Positions 1-6,978 are shown, numbered from the stretch's first letter. The stretch is DNA of 7,491 nt from Legionellales bacterium UBA5158 (GCA_002413665.1 DHXK01000166.1:1-7491), one strand, 5' to 3'. Notes: generated by a model not told the origin, from the sequence alone. Numbers and translations: made by a program.

Positions 1-2003
1 CACAATCAGGTCGTAATTGTATATTAAGAATTTATGTTGAAAAGGGCAATCGAGATAAATGTCATCACGCTATGCAAGCTGTTAAAAAAGCAATGCGCTG
101 GGATGAAGAAAATTATGGTCGTGAATATGATTTAGATATTTACATGATAGTTGCGGTAAGCGACTTCAATATGGGTGCAATGGAAAATAAAGGTTTAAAT
201 ATTTTTAATACTAAATATATTTTAGCAACACCTGACACCGCAACCGATGAAGATTTTGTAAATGTAGAGTCAGTCATCGCGCATGAATATTTTCATAACT
301 GGACGGGGAATCGAATAACCTGTCGTGATTGGTTTCAGTTGAGTTTAAAAGAAGGGTTGACGATTTTTCGCGATCAATCTTTTACAGCAGATACTGCCTC
401 TGCAAGTGTGGCACGTATTCATGATGTCTTAGCTCTGCGTGGCCAACAATTCCCAGAAGATGGAGGTCCTTTGGCGCACGCTGTGCGACCGGAATCTTAC
501 ATAGAAATAAATAATTTTTACACTTCCACCATTTATAATAAGGGTGCAGAAGTTATACGCATGATGAAAACAATCATCGGTGAAAAGTCTTTTCGAGCCG
601 GCATGGATTTATATTTTACGCGCCATGATGGACAAGCCGTTACCATTAATGATTTTGCGCAAGCGATGGAAGATGCTTCCGGTGAAGATTTAACACAGTT
701 TAAACTTTGGTATAGCCAAGCTGGAACACCTGTTTTAGAAATAAAAGATGAGTATGATGCGACGACAAAAAAATACCGCTTAACGATCAAGCAAAGCTGT
801 CCATCCACACCTAATCAACCGACTAAAAAACCTTTTCATATTCCCATTAAGTTAGGTTTGATGGATGAAAAAGGTAAAGAATTTCCATTATCTGAATCTA
901 TTTTGCAACTTAAAAAAACTGAAGAAGCATTTGAGTTCTGTGATATTTCTTCTCGTCCAATTCCTTCGTTGCTACGCGAATTTTCTGCTCCTGTGAAAGT
1001 GAAATTTGATTTATCAGATGAATCTTTACAATTACTTTTCAAACATGATAGCGATGGATTTAATCGATGGGAAGCAGGGCAGCAATATGCTGTTAATGTG
1101 CTTTTGAAGTTAATTCATAATATTCAGAAGAGTATTAAATTACAGATGCCTGATGGATATCTTGAAGCATTTGCACATGTACTCAAAACCCAGCAAGAAG
1201 ACAAATGGTTATTAACAGAAATGTTAACGTTGCCTAGCGTAAAATATATTGCTGATCAAATGGAAGTAGTAGATGTTGATGCTATTTATGCTGCACGGGA
1301 ATTTTTGTTAATAGAAATTGCAAACTATAATCAAAAAATTTTTCATGAGACTTATTTGGAAAACCAAGAAGCTTCAACGAGTAAAGTTTTTTCGATTAAA
1401 GAAGTGGGCAAAAGACAATTAAAAAATCTTTGTCTTTCGTACTTGATGCACATTCCTAATTCTGAACATTTTGATTTATGCAGAAGTCAGCTTTCCTTAT
1501 CGTTAACGCAGAATATGAGTGACACCATGGGTGTGTTGAGGTGTTTAACTCATATTGATTCTTCGTTGCGCGATGATGCGTTTTCACAATTTTATGAGGC
1601 TTGGAAAAATGATCCTCTCGTGATGGATAAGTGGTTTTCATTGCAAGCTATCTCAAAATTACCCAATACTTTAAATGAAGTTAAAAAATTATTATCTCAT
1701 CCAGCATTTGATATAAAAAACCCCAACAAGGTATATGCGTTGATAGGTGCTTTTGGCCAGCAAAATTTATTACATCTTCATGCTAGTGATGGTTCAGGTT
1801 ACGAATTTCTTGCGACAGTTGTGCAACAGTTAGATGCATTAAATCCACAGGTTGCTGCGCGTATGGTACGTCCGTTGACAGAATGGCAACGCTTTGATGA
1901 TAAGCATAGTCCCTTAATGTTGCAGCAATTAAAAAATATTTTAGCGAATAAATCTTTATCGAATGATGTTTATGAATTGGTAAGCAAAAGTATAAATAAA
2001 TAA
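1..2003 (+). CDS. pepN: Aminopeptidase N (alanyl aminopeptidase), 5' end cut by window
   Basis: M1-family zinc aminopeptidase that removes N-terminal residues from peptides in the cytoplasm. The frame is open from base 3, and the 23 codons before the first ATG (position 72) already match PepN (an SGR...YVE.GN segment), so that ATG is internal. The visible part is 666 aa; E. coli PepN is 870 aa, and the spacing of shared motifs implies about 203 residues are missing, so the gene was probably full length. Counting from the ATG at 72: GAMEN substrate motif 35-39, zinc site HEYFH 71-75 with the third ligand Glu94 in LKEGLT, and the transition-state Tyr155. All spacings equal those of E. coli PepN (E264, H297, E320, Y381). 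The beta-sandwich and helical C-terminal domains follow, with PepN signatures such as SAPVK, LVMDKWF, NPNKV..LIGAF and NPQVA.R. fumC follows after 15 bp, suggesting co-transcription. No frameshift or missing catalytic residue. Confidence 0.97.
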   Translation, partial: QSGRNCILRIYVEKGNRDKCHHAMQAVKKAMRWDEENYGREYDLDIYMIVAVSDFNMGAMENKGLNIFNTKYILATPDTATDEDFVNVESVIAHEYFHNWTGNRITCRDWFQLSLKEGLTIFRDQSFTADTASASVARIHDVLALRGQQFPEDGGPLAHAVRPESYIEINNFYTSTIYNKGAEVIRMMKTIIGEKSFRAGMDLYFTRHDGQAVTINDFAQAMEDASGEDLTQFKLWYSQAGTPVLEIKDEYDATTKKYRLTIKQSCPSTPNQPTKKPFHIPIKLGLMDEKGKEFPLSESILQLKKTEEAFEFCDISSRPIPSLLREFSAPVKVKFDLSDESLQLLFKHDSDGFNRWEAGQQYAVNVLLKLIHNIQKSIKLQMPDGYLEAFAHVLKTQQEDKWLLTEMLTLPSVKYIADQMEVVDVDAIYAAREFLLIEIANYNQKIFHETYLENQEASTSKVFSIKEVGKRQLKNLCLSYLMHIPNSEHFDLCRSQLSLSLTQNMSDTMGVLRCLTHIDSSLRDDAFSQFYEAWKNDPLVMDKWFSLQAISKLPNTLNEVKKLLSHPAFDIKNPNKVYALIGAFGQQNLLHLHASDGSGYEFLATVVQQLDALNPQVAARMVRPLTEWQRFDDKHSPLMLQQLKNILANKSLSNDVYELVSKSINK

Positions 2004-2004
2004 T

Positions 2005-2012
2005 AAGAGGAG
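2005..2012 (+). promoter_or_regulatory. Shine-Dalgarno site of fumC
   Basis: AAGAGGAG lies six bases before the ATG at 2019, in the short gap after the pepN stop. It is a strong match to the 16S anti-SD and decides the fumC start: the next in-frame ATG (2040) is preceded only by an A-rich run without an SD. Confidence 0.8.
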
Positions 2013-2018
2013 ATCTAA

Positions 2019-3425
2019 ATGATAGACAAAAAAATTAAAATGCGTATTGAATCTGATAGCATGGGAGAAGTAGAGGTGCCAGCGGATGTGTATTGGGGTG
2101 CTCAAACACAGCGTTCGTTGCATCATTTTGAAATTGGCAGCGATGTGATGCCAACAGAATTAATTCGCGCTTTTGCAATTTTGAAAAAAGCAGCGGCTTT
2201 GGCTAATCATGAATTGGGATTGCTGTCAGAAGAAAAAGTAAATTTAATTATTGCAGCTGCTGATGAAATTATTGCGGATAAATTTCGTGATCAATTTCCA
2301 TTACGCATTTGGCAGACAGGAAGTGGTACGCAAACCAACATGAATGTGAATGAAGTGATTTCAAATCGTGCGATTGAAATGTGTGGTGGTATTTTGGGAA
2401 GTAAAAAACCCATTCATCCTAATGATGATGTCAATCGCTCACAATCTTCGAATGATACTTTTCCAACAGCAATGCATATTGCAGCTGTTGAGTCTATTGT
2501 GCATCGTTTAATTCCTTCTATTATTGAATTACGTAACTCACTTTCGGCAAAGCAAAAAGCATTTGATAAAATTGTTAAAGTAGGGCGTACACATTTACAA
2601 GATGCAGTGCCTTTAACGCTAGGCCAAGAATTTTCAGGTTATGTTGCACAATTGGATTCAGCTGTTTCGAATATTTTAGCAACACTGCCAGGATTATATG
2701 AATTAGCGTTAGGTGGAACCGCAGTGGGCACGGGTATTAATTCACATCCTAAATTTGCGGAATTATCTGCAAAAAAAATCGCTGAATTAACTGACATTCC
2801 TTTTGTTTCAGCGCGAAATAAATTTGCCGCACTTGCAGCACATGATGCTATCGTATTTGCCAGTGGTGGAATTAAAACGTTAGCCTGTGCATTGATGAAA
2901 ATTGCGAATGACGTTCGTTGGTTGGGTTCTGGTCCTAGATGTGGATTGGGAGAATTGATTTTGCCTGAGAATGAACCAGGTTCATCCATCATGCCAGGTA
3001 AAGTGAATCCTACGCAATGTGAGGCGATGACTATGGTCTGCGTACAAGTCATGGGAAATGATGCCACGATTGGTTTTGCAGGTTCGCAAGGAAATTTTGA
3101 ATTAAATGTTTTTAAGCCAGTTATTATTCATAACTTTTTGCATTCTGTGCAGCTGTTGACTGACTCGTCACGTATGTTTAGATTATTTTGTATTGATGAT
3201 TTGGTAGCAGATGAACGTAGAATTAAATTTTTCGTAGATAATTCTTTGATGCTAGTCACAGCGCTAGGTCCTAAGATTGGATATGACAAATCGGCAGAAA
3301 TCGCACATAAAGCTTTTCACGAAAACACAACATTATTAGCGGCGTGCTTAGCGCTAGGATATCTTTCTGAAGAAGAGTTTAAGGAATATGTTAAACCGGA
3401 GAAGATGACGCAGCCTCAGGTTTAA
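2019..3425 (+). CDS. fumC: Fumarate hydratase class II
   Basis: Oxygen-stable, iron-free fumarase interconverting fumarate and L-malate in the TCA cycle, a cytoplasmic homotetramer in known members. The product is 468 aa against 467 in E. coli and aligns along its whole length. Visible signatures: WGAQTQRS at 26-33, the GSGTQTNMN substrate loop at 101-109, HPNDDVNRSQSSND at 133-146, GRTHLQDA at 189-196 (His192 equals the catalytic-site His188 of E. coli), and the mobile loop GSSIMPGKVNPTQ at 321-333 (Ser322 equals the catalytic Ser318, Lys328 equals Lys324). The GSSIMPGKVNP loop alone would also fit aspartase or argininosuccinate lyase, but the N-terminal WGAQTQRS segment and the ELALGGTAVGTG stretch identify fumarase C. 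The start at 2019 is set by a strong SD. It sits 15 bp after pepN and is followed by a strong hairpin, so it is probably the last gene of that transcript. Confidence 0.97.
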   Translation: MIDKKIKMRIESDSMGEVEVPADVYWGAQTQRSLHHFEIGSDVMPTELIRAFAILKKAAALANHELGLLSEEKVNLIIAAADEIIADKFRDQFPLRIWQTGSGTQTNMNVNEVISNRAIEMCGGILGSKKPIHPNDDVNRSQSSNDTFPTAMHIAAVESIVHRLIPSIIELRNSLSAKQKAFDKIVKVGRTHLQDAVPLTLGQEFSGYVAQLDSAVSNILATLPGLYELALGGTAVGTGINSHPKFAELSAKKIAELTDIPFVSARNKFAALAAHDAIVFASGGIKTLACALMKIANDVRWLGSGPRCGLGELILPENEPGSSIMPGKVNPTQCEAMTMVCVQVMGNDATIGFAGSQGNFELNVFKPVIIHNFLHSVQLLTDSSRMFRLFCIDDLVADERRIKFFVDNSLMLVTALGPKIGYDKSAEIAHKAFHENTTLLAACLALGYLSEEEFKEYVKPEKMTQPQV

Positions 3426-3439
3426 ATAATAGATTTAGA

Positions 3440-3482
3440 ATTGAGCCAAAAGCTGAGGAGTATACTCAGCTTTTGGCTCAAT
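3440..3482 (+). terminator. Strong hairpin after fumC, probable terminator
   Basis: Bases 3440-3457 and 3465-3482 are perfect reverse complements: an 18-bp stem containing GAGCCAAAAGCTGAG, with a 7-base loop GAGTATA. It begins 14 bases after the fumC stop. There is no clear U-run on either side, so it is not a textbook intrinsic terminator. It may act as a pause or mRNA 3'-end stabilising structure, or help termination in either direction. The position argues for ending the pepN-fumC transcript. Confidence 0.65.
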
Positions 3483-3548
3483 CTAACTTAGGTATTTCTT
3501 GGTGAAGAGGGTTGAATAAGGTAAAGCAACCTGATTATTGCCGCGATT

Positions 3549-3567
3549 AATTTTTTAATTTAAAAAA
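3549..3567. repeat. AT-rich repeat, left copy
   Basis: AATTTTTTAATTTAAAAAA here is matched, with a single-base indel, by AATTTTTTAATTAAAAAA at 6125-6142. The two copies lie on either side of the AT-rich kinase gene. Both are low complexity, so the match could be chance; if real it could mark the ends of an inserted segment. Confidence 0.3.
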
Positions 3568-3697
3568 GCCATTTGAAGTGATTGAAGGTCACCAACTTGC
3601 TGCTGCATTAACAAAGAAATGTGGCTTAGAAAAAATAGCCAAAGAGCATGCCGCCCAGTGTTATCTAGAACTATCAACGTACGCTAGAGTCAATTGA
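3551..3697 (+). pseudogene. Possible 3' remnant of an unknown gene
   Basis: After a stop at 3548-3550 a frame stays open for 48 codons to TGA at 3695-3697. Its translation looks like real, soluble, helix-prone protein (for example EVIEGHQLAAALTKKCGL and KIAKEHAAQCYLELSTYARV), with a more ordinary base composition than the AT-rich kinase that follows. There is no ATG and no SD; the only in-frame start is a GTG at 3578. It reads as the C-terminal end of a gene whose front has been lost. I do not recognise the family. Its stop overlaps a possible TTG start of the kinase (TTGA at 3694-3697). Upstream, 3483-3548 holds nothing I can identify. Confidence 0.35.
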
Positions 3698-3708
3698 GTT
3701 CAAAAACT

Positions 3709-6063
3709 ATGAATAATAATCTAACTAAAAATTCTGAAGATAAGCTGTATAAACTAATACAACCTCATGGTTGTGTGATTGTTCTCAACCAAGATTTAAA
3801 TATTATATACTGCAGCAATAACATAGATGAATTACTTAAGACGCCAATCAGTCAGGTTCTAAATAAATCAATACAAAATTTTCTTAAACTAGAAGTAGGT
3901 TATGAAGATACAAGAGATTGGTTAAATAATGAAATGAATAAATATAGGCAGATGTTTTGGCAATCGCCTAATGAAAAAATATCAATCTGGGTTTTGTCTC
4001 ATCAAGTCTCAAATAAAATAATTTTAGAAGTTGAGCCAAATAAAATTGAAAATGATGAAACTGACAGAATATATGCTTTCGCACAGTATACAATTACTGA
4101 TTTACAACTTGTGCAAAGAAGCTTACCCGAATTATTACAAAAAACTTGTGAAAAAATTCAGAAAGCGACAGACTTTGATCGTATTTTTGTTTATCGTTTA
4201 AATGAACATAATCAATCTGGCAAAGTTATCAATGAAGTACTTAAATCCAACATTCCTTCATATTTCGGCCTGAGTTTTCCTGGGTTTTTGACACCCATGA
4301 ACTTATCTAAAACAATGATAGAATTCCCATTCAAATACAATCCTGATATAAACAAAAAAAATGTAGAAATAATTTCAAAAAATAATAAACTATCGCATAA
4401 CGATATAGATTTAAGCAAAGTAACGCTTTTGGCAGTTCCACCTTTAATCCAGCAATACCTTGCTGATCTAGGAATAAAATCAACATTTAGAGTTGCTATT
4501 ACTCATAATAAAAAAGTGTGGGGACTGTTAATCTGCAATAGTCTAACAGTTAAATTTTTATCAATCAGACTCAGATTCATGATCATGAATGCAATCAATA
4601 CAATTTCTTCAAAAATCACAGAGATAGAATATGATAAGGTAATGAGTAGTTACATTCAAAGCAGAATATCTTGTTCAGAGCTAAGCGAAGCATTTATAAA
4701 AGCTGATTCTCTCAACCATGCATTAGAGCTTTATCACAAACAATTAATGCAACTTGTGTCAGCAACAGGCATGTCAATCTATTCTTTTGGTAATCTAATT
4801 AGTTTTTGTAGTACACCTTCAAGAGATCAATTGTTAGGTTTAATTGCTTGGTTACAGTCAAATCAATTATCTAAACCGTACGAGACATCATCTCTACCAA
4901 AACAATTTGCTGCTAGCTTAGAGTATAAAGATAAAGCTTGTGGACTTATGGTGCTTCCAATTACGAATCTCCAAAATCATTATATTTTATTTTACAGACC
5001 AGAAACCACTCATAAAATATCATGGGTGAGTGATGCTACTAAGCTAACAATTGAGAATGAACTGTCAAGTGATTCTTCGCGAATAACTGAAGAAAAAATA
5101 AAAAATCAATCGCTACCATGGACTATTAATGAAATACAGTCATTAGAATTTATCCAGCCTATTATTTTAAATAAACGAGTTGAAGATTTATTAAAGTTGA
5201 AATTATTTGAAGAACGTCAACAGTATAAACAAAGAATCTTGCTAGCCCGACGTGCAGGTAGAGCAGAAGTAGCGAATAATGTACTCCATAATGTAGGAAA
5301 TGTTTTGAATAGTGTTAATGTATCCGCCACTATGATTAGAGATAAAATTAATCAATCTAAAGTATCAAATATACGATCAATCGCTGATCTGATAGATCAA
5401 CAAAAAGATAATATGAATACATTTATTCATAAAACAACACAAGGCCAGTTGTTGTTAGAATATATTCAAAAGTTAGGAGAGATATGTGTGCAAGATCAAA
5501 TGTACCTTGCACATGAAATAAATGAATTACAGGATAATCTAAATTATATTAAAAAAATAATTTACCAACAACAATCTTTTAGTGGGCAGTATCATAGTGT
5601 AGAAATGGTTGATGTTTCAAAAATAATTCAGGATTCATTGGATGTTCACAAAATACATTTTGCTAATAATAATATTATAATTATCTTCAAATATAAAATT
5701 GTTAAGCAGATAGAATTAGATCAGGTTAAATTGCAGCAAGTATTAGTCAATCTTATTAAGAATAGTATCGATTCTTTAATTGAAAGAAATAATACAAACA
5801 AAAAAATAATCTTTTATGTGCGCCAAAAAAATAACAACAATTTTGAAATTAAAGTTGAAGATAATGGTTTAGGAATTACGCCAGAAAATTTAACTAAAAT
5901 ATTTTCTTTTGGCTTTACTACCAAAGAAAATGGACATGGATTTGGTTTGCATGGCAGTGCTCTAATTATTAAAGAAATGGGTGGCACCATATCTTTTAAA
6001 AGTAATGGAGTAAACTTAGGGGCCACCTTTGCTATCGTCTTGCCTAACATGCTTAGTTTTTAA
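3709..6063 (+). CDS. Phytochrome-like sensor histidine kinase with degenerate chromophore pocket
   Basis: A 784-aa protein from ATG 3709. An in-frame TTG at 3694 would add five residues; neither start has a good SD. No signal peptide or membrane segment is visible, so it should be cytoplasmic. Domain order fits a bacteriophytochrome: PAS (about 10-120, with the diagnostic IQPHG at 17-21), GAF (about 132-300, FDRIFVYRL at 156-164, YLADLGI, WGLL), PHY (about 305-485, ACGLMVLP at 410, YRPE at 429, SLPWT near 470), a coiled-coil linker, then a kinase. The kinase has an H-box LHNVGNVLNS (His527), a long two-helix region ending in IKKIIYQQQ, N-box Asn681/Asn685, G1 DNGLG 718-722, and G2 GHGFGLH 742-748, all intact. 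Bilin-contacting residues are replaced: PASDIP reads PGFLTP (191-196), the RxxSPxH segment reads LAVPPLI (241-247), and WGLIACHH reads WGLLICNS (271-278). The N-terminal Cys and the PRxSF tongue motif are also absent. Base composition is far more A/T-rich than the neighbours (15% and 17% GC in lines 5641 and 5521), suggesting transfer. Kinase assignment is firm; the sensed signal is unknown. Confidence 0.9.
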   Translation: MNNNLTKNSEDKLYKLIQPHGCVIVLNQDLNIIYCSNNIDELLKTPISQVLNKSIQNFLKLEVGYEDTRDWLNNEMNKYRQMFWQSPNEKISIWVLSHQVSNKIILEVEPNKIENDETDRIYAFAQYTITDLQLVQRSLPELLQKTCEKIQKATDFDRIFVYRLNEHNQSGKVINEVLKSNIPSYFGLSFPGFLTPMNLSKTMIEFPFKYNPDINKKNVEIISKNNKLSHNDIDLSKVTLLAVPPLIQQYLADLGIKSTFRVAITHNKKVWGLLICNSLTVKFLSIRLRFMIMNAINTISSKITEIEYDKVMSSYIQSRISCSELSEAFIKADSLNHALELYHKQLMQLVSATGMSIYSFGNLISFCSTPSRDQLLGLIAWLQSNQLSKPYETSSLPKQFAASLEYKDKACGLMVLPITNLQNHYILFYRPETTHKISWVSDATKLTIENELSSDSSRITEEKIKNQSLPWTINEIQSLEFIQPIILNKRVEDLLKLKLFEERQQYKQRILLARRAGRAEVANNVLHNVGNVLNSVNVSATMIRDKINQSKVSNIRSIADLIDQQKDNMNTFIHKTTQGQLLLEYIQKLGEICVQDQMYLAHEINELQDNLNYIKKIIYQQQSFSGQYHSVEMVDVSKIIQDSLDVHKIHFANNNIIIIFKYKIVKQIELDQVKLQQVLVNLIKNSIDSLIERNNTNKKIIFYVRQKNNNNFEIKVEDNGLGITPENLTKIFSFGFTTKENGHGFGLHGSALIIKEMGGTISFKSNGVNLGATFAIVLPNMLSF

Positions 6064-6125
6064 AAAGGCTAATGATTCAAGGCAAGAGAGGTGCTCATAA
6101 GACCATAACACAGACTTTATTTTGA

Positions 6126-6143
6126 ATTTTTTAATTAAAAAAT
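6126..6143. repeat. 18-bp AT palindrome and right copy of AT-rich repeat
   Basis: ATTTTTTAATTAAAAAAT is a perfect palindrome in the convergent gap between the kinase gene and the marC-family gene. It overlaps the right copy of the repeat seen at 3549-3567. As RNA it would make only a weak A-U hairpin. It might contribute to ending the kinase transcript, but no classical terminator is visible in 6064-6309. Confidence 0.35.
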
Positions 6144-6151
6144 CTAAAAAA

Positions 6152-6268
6152 ATGGGATTAAATGGTTCCTTGCTTCACCCAGAAATCTTCGGTTGTATTG
6201 ATCAAAAAAATCCAGTTCTTTCAGTCAAGTCACTCGTGGAATGTTTAACAAGCAATCCTTATCATTAG
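6152..6268 (+). CDS. Short doubtful ORF, possible gene remnant
   Basis: A 38-codon frame runs from ATG 6152 to TAG 6266-6268; the frame is open back to a stop at 6098-6100. The product (with LNGSLLHPEIFGCIDQKN in it) matches no family I recognise. There is no Shine-Dalgarno site, only an A-run before the ATG. It lies between the end of the kinase gene and the end of the convergent marC-family gene. It is equally likely to be chance or the debris of a former gene. The rest of 6064-6309 holds nothing else I can support. Confidence 0.15.
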   Translation: MGLNGSLLHPEIFGCIDQKNPVLSVKSLVECLTSNPYH

Positions 6269-6309
6269 AGCCTTCGGAAAATTTACCGAGAAAGGGCGCT
6301 AAAAGAGTG

Positions 6310-6939
6310 TTACTGCAGCTTGGGAAACAAACCGATTAAACCATCAGCAAGCATTCCGACAGCGATCGCCATAATGATCATGCCCATGATTCGAGTCACT
6401 ACCTTAATGACAGAAACCCCTACTAAACGTGCCAGAGGGTGAGCGTAATAAAGGATGATGCCCATGCTCAATGCTAATATTGCGCACAGCCCTGACATCC
6501 AAATTTTGTTCACCAATTCAGGGAAATCGGTCCCCGAAATAATCAAAGTACTGATGGCACCAGGACCCATGATCAAAGGAAGAGCTAGCGGTACAACAGC
6601 AATAGAGTCTCGATCTTGGGCCGCATCATCGTCTTCGGAGGTGTAGCTAACGGGGCTTTCTTTTGATTGGAGCATAGATAGCCCTATCAACAATAAAATA
6701 ATACCGCCAGCAAAGCGAAAAGAAGGGATGGTGATGCTGAGTAGTGTTAGTAATTGTTGACCTGTCCACACGGTAATTAGCATAATCACAACAATCGCAA
6801 TCCCACAAGATAATGCGATTTTACGCTGTTTTAATAGAGTCATTTTGCGTGTCAGCTGTAAAAAAACCGAAAGAGATCCTAACGGGTTCATCATGATGGT
6901 CATAGCCACAACAAACTTAATAACTTCACTGGTCGTCAC
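6310..6939 (-). CDS. MarC-family integral membrane protein
   Basis: A 209-aa member of the MarC/YhgN/YchE (UPF0056) family of inner-membrane proteins. Molecular function is not established for the family; the link to multiple antibiotic resistance that gave MarC its name is not well supported. About six hydrophobic segments are visible: roughly 5-28 with the conserved NPLG at 18-21, 41-60, 66-90 (SITIPSFRFAGGIILLL, close to E. coli MarC), 113-136 with PLALPLIMGPGAIST at 117-131, 146-166, and 183-204. An acidic cytoplasmic- or periplasmic-side loop (SEDDDAAQDRD, 101-111) separates the third and fourth. Length is normal (197-221 aa in E. coli paralogues). The start is GTG, chosen because GGAG lies nine bases upstream and the next ATG would remove most of the first membrane segment. 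It is transcribed divergently from serC and convergently to the kinase gene. Confidence 0.93.
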   Translation of the reverse strand: MTTSEVIKFVVAMTIMMNPLGSLSVFLQLTRKMTLLKQRKIALSCGIAIVVIMLITVWTGQQLLTLLSITIPSFRFAGGIILLLIGLSMLQSKESPVSYTSEDDDAAQDRDSIAVVPLALPLIMGPGAISTLIISGTDFPELVNKIWMSGLCAILALSMGIILYYAHPLARLVGVSVIKVVTRIMGMIIMAIAVGMLADGLIGLFPKLQ

Positions 6940-6944
6940 AAGTA

Positions 6945-6961
6945 TTATCTCCGGGAGATAA
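6945..6961 (-). promoter_or_regulatory. Perfect inverted repeat over the marC-family ribosome binding site
   Basis: TTATCTCCGGGAGATAA consists of two perfect 8-base arms around one central base. On the minus strand its second arm carries GGAG (bases 6952-6949), the Shine-Dalgarno site for the GTG at 6939. As RNA, a 7-bp stem with a 3-base loop would bury that SD. As DNA it resembles a dyad-symmetric operator. The sequence shows the symmetry; a regulatory role is inferred. Confidence 0.5.
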
Positions 6962-6972
6962 GAAAGTTGTGC

Positions 6973-6978
6973 ATCATA
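6973..6978 (-). promoter_or_regulatory. Candidate -10 element for the marC-family gene
   Basis: On the minus strand these bases read TATGAT, five of six matches to TATAAT, 33 bases upstream of the GTG start. No convincing -35 hexamer is seen at the usual 16-18 base spacing, so this is a weak call. Confidence 0.25.

Noticed and set aside
72..74. ATG at 72 as the start of pepN
   Set aside because: The frame is open to the window edge and the 23 codons upstream still align with PepN, so the gene begins outside the window.
2639..3067. 142-codon reading frame on the minus strand inside fumC
   Set aside because: It lies antisense to the most conserved part of fumarase, has no family resemblance and no SD; a shadow of the real gene. 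The same applies to other antisense frames within pepN, the kinase gene, and serC.
3551..3697. The upstream fragment as the tail of a heme oxygenase or response regulator, the usual partners of phytochromes
   Set aside because: The translated residues show none of the motifs of either family; naming it would be guesswork.
3426..3708. tRNA, small RNA, CRISPR or insertion-sequence ends in the gap between fumC and the kinase
   Set aside because: No cloverleaf, no regularly spaced repeats and no terminal inverted repeats or transposase motifs were found on either strand.
4575..4590. Perfect 16-bp palindrome ATTCATGATCATGAAT
   Set aside because: It is inside the kinase coding sequence (reading RFMIMNA), far from any boundary, and is built of repeated ATGA/TCAT units that easily arise in A/T-rich codons; no support for a regulatory role.
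6271..6295. Possible terminator hairpin CCTTCGG / CCGAGAAAGG after the marC-family gene
   Set aside because: The stem needs a three-base bulge and no U-run follows on the minus strand, so it is too weak to call.
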